From NCBI GenBank assembly GCA_913055135.1, contig CAJXJV010000095.1, positions 1 to 5,758 of the forward strand: a stretch of 5,758 nucleotides of DNA, written 5' to 3'. Made by a program: the position numbers and the translations under genes. Below the pieces are notes generated by a model, which had not been told where the DNA came from, did not search any database, and saw nothing but the letters and a program-made list of their open reading frames with translations. Positions 1 through 5,368 of the stretch are shown one piece after another (within the stretch, counting starts at the first letter, position 1; each line of letters begins with the position of its first letter). The DNA is from an uncultured Desulfurobacterium sp. (GTDB lineage: Bacteria > Aquificota > Aquificia > Desulfurobacteriales > Desulfurobacteriaceae).

Positions 1-83
1 CGGTAAGAATTTTCGAGAGAATCTCTAAGGTGTATGTAAATGTTCTGGAGAAAATGATAGAAGAACTTACCAGAAAACTTTAA
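1..83 (+). CDS. 3' end of an unidentified protein-coding gene (partial)
   Basis: An open frame enters from the left edge (first full codon at position 3) and stops at TAA 81-83. The visible 26 residues start VRIFERISKVYVNVLEKM and end ELTRKL. They are rich in charged residues and heptad-like hydrophobics, as in a C-terminal helix. I do not recognise the family from so short a tail. Support for it being real is that the next gene starts only four bases after this stop, as in an operon. The frame is too short to exclude chance, so the call rests mainly on context. Confidence 0.45.
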   Translation, partial: VRIFERISKVYVNVLEKMIEELTRKL

Positions 84-87
84 GAGA

Positions 88-393
88 TTGGAAAAATTGA
101 ACGTGCGTCTTAGAGAAAGAGAGGTTTTAACTATTAAGAAAGCAATAACAGAGTTTGACCCTGAAGCCGAAATTTTCATTTTTGGTTCAAGAGCAGACTT
201 AAGTAAGAAAGGCGGAGATATTGATATTCTTGTTCTCTCTGATAGAATTGGCTGGAGAGAAAGAAGGAAGATAAGAATAGCTCTGATTAAGGAATTAGGA
301 GATAGAAAGATCGATTTAATAGTTTCTCAAAAAGATGAAATTGAAGAACCTATTGTAAAATTGGCTCTTGAAGAAGGAGTAAAAGTAAAGTGA
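88..393 (+). CDS. MntA-like minimal nucleotidyltransferase (HEPN/MNT toxin-antitoxin antitoxin)
   Basis: This is a 101-residue protein of the minimal nucleotidyltransferase (MNT, Pol-beta fold) family. The signature is visible: an F-G-S motif at residues 32-34, then a basic loop (RADLSKKGG), then D44-I-D46 followed by ILVL, and a third acidic residue D76 in the strand KIDLIV. G33-S34 and D44/D46 are separated by nine residues, within the usual range of the hG[GS]...DhD pattern. All three predicted metal-binding acids are present, so it is likely active. In characterised MntA/HepT systems such enzymes transfer AMP to the HEPN toxin and neutralise it. The start is TTG 88, four bases after the upstream stop; only a weak AAGAGA precedes it, and TTG 97 or GTG 103 are possible alternatives that leave the domain intact. 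Its 3' end overlaps the HEPN gene by four bases (GTGA), indicating translational coupling. It could also be a nucleotidyltransferase with another substrate, but the partner makes the antitoxin role most likely. Confidence 0.85.
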   Translation: MEKLNVRLREREVLTIKKAITEFDPEAEIFIFGSRADLSKKGGDIDILVLSDRIGWRERRKIRIALIKELGDRKIDLIVSQKDEIEEPIVKLALEEGVKVK

Positions 394-851
394 GTAGGAA
401 AGAGTTATTTCTTAAAAACCTTGAAGATTTCAAAAGAAATATACACTGGCTTGTCAGATCTTTAGAAAAAGCCAAAGAAATAGATATCTCCAGCTTAGAG
501 GAAGAGGACATTGAAAAAATAGAAGTTTTGTTCTCAAGGTTTTCGAGAAGTGTTGATATGCTTATAAATAGAATACTGCGTGGAATAGATCTGTTAGAGC
601 TGGAGGATGCTGGAACCAAACTGGACGTAGTTATCAGAGCTGAAAAAAGGGGATTCGTTGAAAGTTATGAAGAGCTTATAGCTTTGAAGGATCTGAGAAA
701 TGAATTAGCTCATGAATTTATTGGAGAACGGTTTGTAGATAAATTATCCGAAGTTCTGGAATCTTCAGAGAAGATAATAGGAATAGCAGACAGAGTAATG
801 GACTATATCTATAATCAGTTACTACCAAAAATAAGAAGTCATAATGAGTAA
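390..851 (+). CDS. HEPN-domain protein, HepT-like putative RNase toxin
   Basis: This is a 153-residue, mostly alpha-helical, highly charged protein with no signal peptide or membrane segment. It starts at GTG 390 inside the stop region of the MNT gene (GTGA overlap), so it is probably translated by reinitiation. Near residues 103-110 it carries RNELAHEF, which fits the HEPN RNase motif R-x4-6-H (R103, H108) at the expected helix position. HepT toxins normally have R-x4-H-x-Y, where the tyrosine is AMPylated by MntA; here the position is F110. The rest is a helical bundle (segments about 5-30, 38-72, 76-88, 92-110, 114-150), typical of a HEPN fold. Known HepT proteins are RNases in the cytoplasm; that this one cuts RNA is inferred from the motif. 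The alternative is a substrate-binding HEPN partner of the HI0074 kind, but those generally lack the R-x4-H motif. A 45-base gap separates it from lepA, so read-through into lepA is possible. Confidence 0.78.
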   Translation: MSRKELFLKNLEDFKRNIHWLVRSLEKAKEIDISSLEEEDIEKIEVLFSRFSRSVDMLINRILRGIDLLELEDAGTKLDVVIRAEKRGFVESYEELIALKDLRNELAHEFIGERFVDKLSEVLESSEKIIGIADRVMDYIYNQLLPKIRSHNE

Positions 852-896
852 TAAGTCCTATATTTCACTTAGTCTAAAACTTTCAGAGGGAGCTCT

Positions 897-2693
897 ATGA
901 ACCAGGAACTTATAAGGAATTTCTGCATAATTGCTCATATAGATCATGGAAAATCAACTCTGGCAGATAGGCTTCTTGAATATACGGGGGCAGTTTCGAA
1001 AAGAGAACTTAAAGAGCAAATGCTTGATACTCTTGAGTTAGAGAGAGAAAGGGGTATTACCATTAAACTTAACGCAGTTCGAATGAAGTACACGGCAGAT
1101 GATGGTAAAACCTACACGATGCACCTCATAGACACTCCCGGACACGTTGACTTTACTTATGAAGTTTCAAGAAGCCTTTCTGCCTGTGAGGGAGCTCTCT
1201 TAGTCATTGATGCAACACAGGGAATAGAGGCTCAAACTATTGCCAACTTTTTCTTAGCTCTTGATGCTGGACTGGAGATTATTCCGGTTATAAACAAGAT
1301 TGACCTTCCAAGTGCCAATGTTGAATGGGTAAAAGAGCAGATTGCTGATGTTTTAGGTCTTGATCCAGAAGAAGCAATTCTTGCATCTGCCAAAGAAGGA
1401 ATTGGAATAAAGGAAATTCTTGATGCGATAGTTAAAAGAGTTCCACCCCCTTCTGGTTCTCCTGACAAGCCATTGAAAGCTCTGATTTTTGATTCTTTCT
1501 ATGATAACTACAAGGGAGTTATTCCTTTCATCAGAGTTTACGATGGGGTTATCAAACCCGGGATGAGAATCAAACTGATGTCAAATAATAAAGAATTTGA
1601 AGTTGTTGAGGTAGGAACCCAGTCTCCAAACATGGTGAAGCTTGATAGCCTTGGTGCAGGAGAAGTTGGCTGGATAGCGGCAAACATTAAGAATATTGAA
1701 GATACTCAGGTTGGAGATACGATAACTAATGCTGAAAATCCAACTGAAGAACCATGTCCTGGATTTAGACCAGCCAAGCCGATGGTTTTTGCAGGACTCT
1801 ACCCTGTGGATTCTGATCAGTATGAAGCTTTAAAAGAAGCTCTTGAAAAATTAAAACTAAATGATGCAGCACTCTTCTTCGAACCTGAAACTTCAGCTGC
1901 TCTTGGATTTGGTTTCAGGTGTGGTTTCCTTGGACTTCTCCACATGGAAGTGATAAAAGAAAGGCTTGAAAGGGAGTTTGGACTTGAGTTAATAGCAACT
2001 GCTCCAAGCGTTGTTTATAAAGTTTACCTTAATGATGGAACTGTTTTAGATGTTCAGAATCCAGCAGAGATGCCACCACGAGAAAAAATTGAGAAAATAG
2101 AAGAGCCTTACATCACAGCTTCAATTATTACCCCTGCTGACTACGTTGGTCCGATTATGCAGCTCTGTCAGGACAGGAGAGGTATTCAGACAGGTTTCAC
2201 ATACCTTGACCAGAGCAGAGTTGAGCTGAGATACGATATGCCACTTTCGGAGATTCTCTTTGATTTCTTTGATAAGTTAAAGTCTGTTTCGAGAGGTTAT
2301 GCGTCATTTGATTACGAATTTGCAGGTTATAGACCTTCTGAACTTGTTAAACTCGACATTCTGATAAATGGAAAACCTGTAGATGCTCTATCTGTTATAG
2401 TTCACAAGGATAAAGCATACCAGAGGGGAAGGCAGCTTGTTGATAAGCTTAAGGAGATAATCCCGAGACAGCTCTTTGAGGTTGCTATTCAGGCTGCCAT
2501 TGGGAATAAAATTATTGCCCGTTCAAACGTTAAGGCTTTAAGGAAAGACGTCCTTGCCAAATGTTACGGTGGTGACGTGACCCGTAAGAAAAAGCTCCTT
2601 GAGAAACAGAAAGAAGGTAAAAAAAGAATGAAGATGCTTGGAAAAGTTGAAGTTCCTCAGGAAGCGTTTCTTGCTGTTTTGAAGGTAGAGTAA
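897..2693 (+). CDS. lepA: Elongation factor 4 (LepA), ribosome-associated translational GTPase
   Basis: The 598-residue protein is full length for LepA/EF4 (about 600 in most bacteria). It binds the ribosome and hydrolyses GTP; proposed roles are back-translocation of stalled ribosomes and a contribution to initiation or 30S biogenesis. The GTPase motifs are all intact: G1 AHIDHGKST at residues 13-21, switch I/G2 around RERGITI (T55), G3 DTPGH at 79-83 with the catalytic His at H83, G4 NKID at 133-136 and G5 SAK at 164-166. Domain II follows from about 190, then EF-G-like domains III and V, which include [14 protein letters not shown] and the EPYI segment. The LepA-specific C-terminal domain spans about 480-598 ([34 protein letters not shown]). 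The start ATG 897 has a good SD (AGAGGGA, 885-891) and gives the usual family N-terminus [12 protein letters not shown]. It runs convergent with hpf, with a GC palindrome just after its stop. Confidence 0.98.
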   Translation: MNQELIRNFCIIAHIDHGKSTLADRLLEYTGAVSKRELKEQMLDTLELERERGITIKLNAVRMKYTADDGKTYTMHLIDTPGHVDFTYEVSRSLSACEGALLVIDATQGIEAQTIANFFLALDAGLEIIPVINKIDLPSANVEWVKEQIADVLGLDPEEAILASAKEGIGIKEILDAIVKRVPPPSGSPDKPLKALIFDSFYDNYKGVIPFIRVYDGVIKPGMRIKLMSNNKEFEVVEVGTQSPNMVKLDSLGAGEVGWIAANIKNIEDTQVGDTITNAENPTEEPCPGFRPAKPMVFAGLYPVDSDQYEALKEALEKLKLNDAALFFEPETSAALGFGFRCGFLGLLHMEVIKERLEREFGLELIATAPSVVYKVYLNDGTVLDVQNPAEMPPREKIEKIEEPYITASIITPADYVGPIMQLCQDRRGIQTGFTYLDQSRVELRYDMPLSEILFDFFDKLKSVSRGYASFDYEFAGYRPSELVKLDILINGKPVDALSVIVHKDKAYQRGRQLVDKLKEIIPRQLFEVAIQAAIGNKIIARSNVKALRKDVLAKCYGGDVTRKKKLLEKQKEGKKRMKMLGKVEVPQEAFLAVLKVE

Positions 2694-2694
2694 A

Positions 2695-2713
2695 CTCCCC
2701 CACCGAGGGGGAG
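2695..2713. terminator. GC-rich inverted repeat between convergent lepA and hpf, possible bidirectional terminator
   Basis: A perfect 7-bp stem, CTCCCCC (2695-2701) and GGGGGAG (2707-2713), encloses the five-base loop ACCGA. It begins one base after the lepA stop and lies 26 bases beyond the hpf stop. On the plus strand it is followed by AAAATTG, with no T-run. On the minus strand only TTT follows. It is therefore not a canonical intrinsic terminator in either direction, but the stem is strong and its place between two convergent 3' ends suits a terminator or an RNA 3'-end stabiliser. Confidence 0.6.
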
Positions 2714-2738
2714 AAAATTGAATAAGGGCAAATAGAGG

Positions 2739-3311
2739 TTACCTGCAGGAAGGCATCTCTATCAATCCTACGTTTCCATCTTTTCTTTTATATACAACTG
2801 CCGCATTCCCCGTTTCTACATTACAGAAAATAACAAACTCCCTGTTTGAATCAAGGAGTTTAACTACAGCATCTTCTACAGAAATCGGCTTATAAAGCTC
2901 AGGCTCTTCCTCAATGATTTCAATGGGTTTCTCGACAACCTCTTTTTCTTCTCCAACAGTAATACCTCTTTTGAAAGAGTTTTTCTGTGCTTCCCTTATG
3001 GCTTCAGTCCTGACTTTATCCTTTAGCCTCCTTAACTGCTTTTCAGCTGCATCTATAACGTAATCGATAGCTGTATAAAGGTCATCAGTTTCTTTCTTTA
3101 TAATCAATGTGTGGTCAAAAACGTGGTAAATGATAATTTCTACAGAAGAGCGATACTTCTCTTTTTTTACAATTATGTCCGCAAAGAATTCTCTTCTATC
3201 GTCGTCTCCTAAATACTTCTCAAGTTTTCTAAATTTCTCCTCCAGTATGCTTTTGATAGCTCCTGTCAGGTCAATACCGTCACCTATCATGTTCAGTCTT
3301 AGAGTTGCCAT
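2739..3311 (-). CDS. hpf: Long-form ribosome hibernation promoting factor (HPF / S30AE family)
   Basis: The 190-residue length matches the long HPF class, which dimerises 70S ribosomes into inactive 100S particles under starvation or stress. The N-terminal S30AE domain covers about residues 1-100 (start ATLRLNMIGDGIDLT, then the conserved DLYTAIDYVIDAAEKQL at about 77-93), followed by a basic helix (KDKVRTEAIREAQK). A variable acidic linker lies around 120-138 (GEEKEVVEKPIEIIEEEPE). The C-terminal dimerisation domain, about 140-186, contains KPISVEDAVVKLL, an F-C-N-x-ETG segment and VVYKRKDGNVGLIE, all typical of the family. The ATG at 3311 is fixed by a strong SD, AAAGGAGG on the minus strand (3324-3317), with a 5-base spacer. 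It is transcribed convergently with lepA and divergently from the PP-loop gene, so it is probably monocistronic. The short tail PSCR after the conserved end is a minor peculiarity. Confidence 0.96.
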   Translation of the reverse strand: MATLRLNMIGDGIDLTGAIKSILEEKFRKLEKYLGDDDRREFFADIIVKKEKYRSSVEIIIYHVFDHTLIIKKETDDLYTAIDYVIDAAEKQLRRLKDKVRTEAIREAQKNSFKRGITVGEEKEVVEKPIEIIEEEPELYKPISVEDAVVKLLDSNREFVIFCNVETGNAAVVYKRKDGNVGLIEMPSCR

Positions 3312-3324
3312 CCCTTCCTCCTTT

Positions 3325-3358
3325 TACTGATATCTCTTACTTTTAAATTAAATCAAAT
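3325..3358. promoter_or_regulatory. AT-rich divergent intergenic region, presumed promoters for hpf and the PP-loop gene
   Basis: About 60 bases separate the divergent starts, and both transcription units must begin here unless promoters lie inside the neighbouring genes. The stretch is very AT-rich (TTTTAAATTAAATCAAATA at 3341-3359) and contains the palindrome GATATC (3329-3334). For hpf, the minus strand offers TTGATT (3356-3351) and, 16 bases on, GATATC as a poor -10 with three matches to TATAAT. On the plus strand only AT-rich -10-like strings (TTAAAT) are seen without a convincing -35. The call rests on geometry more than on motif quality. Confidence 0.35.
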
Positions 3359-3364
3359 AGGGAG
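3359..3364 (+). promoter_or_regulatory. Shine-Dalgarno that decides the start of the PP-loop gene
   Basis: AGGGAG lies 8 bases before ATG 3373 but only 2 bases before the in-frame GTG 3367. The spacing favours the ATG, so the protein is taken as 327 residues, starting MGKKKVYLLF. The same purine-rich string GGGAGCT occurs before lepA (888-894). Confidence 0.7.
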
Positions 3365-3372
3365 CTGTGTCT

Positions 3373-4356
3373 ATGGGAAAGAAAAAGGTTTACCTTCTTT
3401 TTTCTGGAGGTCTGGACAGCATCATTGCTGCAAAGCTTTTAAAGAATTCAGGATATGAAGTTGTTGGAGTTCATATAACTTCTCCCTTTTTCCAGAAAAA
3501 CCTGGAAGAGCTAAAGGAACTAGCAGAAAAACTTGGTATAGAGCTGAAAATCATAGAAGCAGGGGATGACTATCTGGAAATGCTAAAAAATCCTGTTTAT
3601 GGATATGGAAAAAACATTAATCCCTGTATTGACTGTAAGGCTTATATGTTGAGAAAACTTAAAGAGATAGCTGGAAATAACATTATCGCTACCGGCGAAG
3701 TTCTTGGTCAGAGACCGATGTCTCAGAATTTAGATGCTTTTAGAAAAATAGAGAAGCTTTCTGGATTGAAGAGAAGAATTCTAAGACCTCTATCCGGCAA
3801 GTTGCTTCCCCCGACACTTTATGAAGAAGAAGGTATAGTTGAAAAGGAAAAGCTTCTGGATTTAAAGGGGCGTTCAAGGAAAAAATATCCAGAGATTCTG
3901 GAAAAGTTAGGAGTGAATCTTGAAAATCTTCCGACTCCAGCAGGAGGGTGTCTCCTAACAGAACAGGCTTTTGCAAAGAAAGTGAAAGATTTAATGGATA
4001 ACGATGAATTAACATGGGAAAATGTAAGGCTTCTAAGGATTGGAAGACACCTTAGGATTGGAAACTGTAAGCTTGTTATTGGTAGGAATAAGAAAGAAAA
4101 CGATCTCCTGAGAGAATATAGTAAAGAAGGTGATTTCTTGCTGTGGACACCTGGAGTACCTGGTCCTACTGCTATTTTGAGATGTAAGATAAAACCTGAA
4201 CTATCTCAGATTAAAACAGCAGCCGGTATTGTTGCGAGATACTCTGACGCGAAAGAAGAACCTTCTGTTGAGGTGGTAGTGGAAAAAAATGGTAAACTAA
4301 TAAATAAGCTGTTAGTTAAACCAATATTTGATATCAATCAGTTTGCTATTACTTAG
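3373..4356 (+). CDS. PP-loop ATPase/RNA thiolase-like protein (ThiI/MnmA-type, probable NFACT-R-like C-terminus)
   Basis: This 327-residue soluble protein begins with a PP-loop ATP-pyrophosphatase domain: LLFSGGLDS at residues 8-16 is the ATP-binding SGGxDS motif near the N-terminus, as in ThiI, MnmA and TtuA enzymes that adenylate a base before sulfur insertion into tRNA. Further family-type motifs are NPCIDCK (C85-x2-C88), ATGEVLGQRPMSQN (106-119), RPLSGKLLPPT (138-148) and TPAGGCLLT (188-196, with C193). There is no N-terminal THUMP/NFLD module and no rhodanese domain, so it is not a canonical ThiI. From about 210 onward, segments RIGRHLRIGNCKLVIGR and TPGVPGPTAIL suggest the small RNA-binding NFACT-R/DUF814-like domain often fused to such PP-loop proteins; this assignment is by recollection of the family. 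The RNA target is unknown. C85, C88 and C193 could hold an iron-sulfur cluster. The in-frame GTG 3367 is an alternative start, but the SD spacing favours ATG 3373. The SD of the next gene overlaps its stop codon, implying co-transcription with the USP genes. Confidence 0.82.
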   Translation: MGKKKVYLLFSGGLDSIIAAKLLKNSGYEVVGVHITSPFFQKNLEELKELAEKLGIELKIIEAGDDYLEMLKNPVYGYGKNINPCIDCKAYMLRKLKEIAGNNIIATGEVLGQRPMSQNLDAFRKIEKLSGLKRRILRPLSGKLLPPTLYEEEGIVEKEKLLDLKGRSRKKYPEILEKLGVNLENLPTPAGGCLLTEQAFAKKVKDLMDNDELTWENVRLLRIGRHLRIGNCKLVIGRNKKENDLLREYSKEGDFLLWTPGVPGPTAILRCKIKPELSQIKTAAGIVARYSDAKEEPSVEVVVEKNGKLINKLLVKPIFDINQFAIT

Positions 4357-4365
4357 GAGGGAGAG

Positions 4366-4836
4366 ATGCCACTCTTTGAAAAAGTTCTTTATTCAACGGA
4401 TTTTTCTCCGCTTGCTGAATATGCTCTTGACTATGTTAAGAAATTAAAGGAAGCAGGAGCAAAAGAAGTTATTGTTGTTCATGTTGTTGATGATCTATCG
4501 ATCGAACTTCCTGATGGAGCAGATCTTTTGAGAGAAAAAGAACTTTTTAAAATTCTTCCAGAAGTTGATCAAGAATATGTGACTTCAATAGTTGAAAGGC
4601 TGGAAGCTATAAAGCAAGAGCTGGAAAAAGAGGAGTTATCTGTTAAGCTTTACCTGAAGTATGGAAATATCTCTCGTCAGATTGTAAAAGTAGCAGATAA
4701 AGAGAGTGTAAAGTTGATAGTTATGGGAGCTCACGGTAAAGGTTTACTTACAGAGATAATCCTTGGAAGTGTTTCAACTGACGTAATAAGGAATGCAAAC
4801 TGTCCTGTTTTAATCGTTAAAAAGATGGAGGAGTAA
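4366..4836 (+). CDS. Universal stress protein (UspA family), ATP-binding type
   Basis: This 156-residue single-domain USP has an alpha/beta Rossmann-like fold and is probably a cytoplasmic dimer. The N-terminal strand KVLYSTDFS carries D12, the conserved residue that contacts the nucleotide in ATP-binding members such as MJ0577. The strand VIVVHVVDD follows at 35-43. The C-terminal part has GAHGKG and LGSVS, giving the full G-x2-G-x9-G-S motif (G121, G124, G134, S135), then the closing strand CPVLIVKK. ATP binding is therefore expected. Residues about 66-91 form a long charged helix (EVDQEYVTSIVERLEAIKQE). The start ATG 4366 is preceded by TAGGAGGGAGAG, whose SD core overlaps the stop codon of the PP-loop gene. 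It overlaps the following USP gene by one base (TAATG). The specific signal or partner is unknown. Confidence 0.93.
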   Translation: MPLFEKVLYSTDFSPLAEYALDYVKKLKEAGAKEVIVVHVVDDLSIELPDGADLLREKELFKILPEVDQEYVTSIVERLEAIKQELEKEELSVKLYLKYGNISRQIVKVADKESVKLIVMGAHGKGLLTEIILGSVSTDVIRNANCPVLIVKKMEE

Positions 4837-5327
4837 TGCTTTTCCGAAAGATTCTTTATCCGATAGATTTAGAAAAAGCAAGTCTGGAGGCAAAGCCGTA
4901 TATTTTTAAATTAAAAGATGCAGGATGTATGGAAGTACACCTTCTCTACGTTATGGTTCCTTCTGAATGGGGGTTAATTCCAAAGGGAAATTACAATTCT
5001 GAGGAAATGATAGAAGCCCTGAAAGCTTCTATGAGTGAAGGATATGTTGATGGACTGAAAAGGACGTTCCGAAAACTTCAAGAAGTTGCCAGAGAATTTG
5101 AAGAAGAAGGTATAAAAGCATTTATTTCTATAATTCCCGGCAAACTTAGTGAGGTAATTTCGTCTTATGCAGAGGAAAACGACATAAAGCTTGTTGTCCT
5201 TGGTGTTTCTGCCGGATCCTTATCTTTCTTCAAGATAGGAGAAATTGTAGATATAATAAAAGCCTCTACTAAGCCATTGCTTATTGTAAAAAGTAAAGTA
5301 AATTATTCCTCTGAAAATGAGAAATAG
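4836..5327 (+). CDS. Universal stress protein (UspA family) with degenerate ATP-binding motif
   Basis: This 163-residue USP-fold protein starts at ATG 4836 in a TAATG overlap with the first USP gene, with SD GGAGGAG (4827-4833) inside the upstream coding end. It opens with FRKILYPIDLEKAS, which keeps the acidic D11. A strand VHLLYVMVP follows at about 34-42, then a long charged helix around 55-92 (EEMIEALKAS...REFEEEG). The C-terminal half has KLVVLGVSAGSLSFFKIGE and the closing strand KPLLIVK. Compared with G-x2-G-x9-G-S/T, the second glycine is A126, the spacing to G135 is one residue short and the Ser/Thr is E136. It probably binds nucleotide poorly or not at all. The pairing suggests that the two USPs act together, perhaps as a heterodimer; that is inference. 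A T6 run (5328-5333) follows the stop, but no hairpin precedes it. Confidence 0.88.
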   Translation: MLFRKILYPIDLEKASLEAKPYIFKLKDAGCMEVHLLYVMVPSEWGLIPKGNYNSEEMIEALKASMSEGYVDGLKRTFRKLQEVAREFEEEGIKAFISIIPGKLSEVISSYAEENDIKLVVLGVSAGSLSFFKIGEIVDIIKASTKPLLIVKSKVNYSSENEK

Positions 5328-5355
5328 TTTTTTACTGCACTGTGAAGTTCCAGAT

Positions 5356-5363
5356 AAAGGAGG
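5356..5363 (+). promoter_or_regulatory. Strong Shine-Dalgarno that identifies GTG 5369 as a start codon
   Basis: AAAGGAGG is a full-strength SD identical to the one before hpf. It lies 5 bases before GTG 5369, which opens a frame with a twin-arginine signal sequence. It settles the start of a gene that has no ATG near its 5' end. Confidence 0.8.
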
Positions 5364-5368
5364 ATAGT

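Noticed and set aside
350..619. Minus-strand open frame of 89 codons opposite the MNT/HEPN junction
   Set aside because: Its product is low-complexity Ser/Leu-rich, as expected from the complement of Glu/Lys-rich codons, and it lies wholly over two well-supported genes.
852..896. Promoter for lepA in the 45-base gap after the HEPN gene
   Set aside because: No convincing -35/-10 pair is visible; only the SD at 885-891 is clear, so lepA may be read from upstream or from a promoter inside the HEPN gene.
1232..1468. Minus-strand open frame of 78 codons inside lepA
   Set aside because: It is antisense to the conserved GTPase domain of LepA and has no recognisable motif.
3130..3330. Plus-strand open frame of 66 codons opposite hpf
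   Set aside because: The Ser/Phe-rich product mirrors the antisense of a Lys/Glu-rich gene, and the S30AE domain on the other strand is unmistakable.
3367..3372. GTG 3367 as the start of the PP-loop gene, adding Met-Ser
   Set aside because: Only two bases separate it from the SD, whereas ATG 3373 has a normal 8-base spacer.
3740..4015. Minus-strand open frame of 91 codons inside the PP-loop gene
   Set aside because: It is antisense to conserved motifs (RPLSGK, PAGGC), and its Leu/Ser-rich composition is typical of a shadow frame.
5328..5368. T6 run after the second USP gene as a terminator
   Set aside because: I could not find a stable stem before the T-run, so it is not called; the next gene may be on the same transcript.
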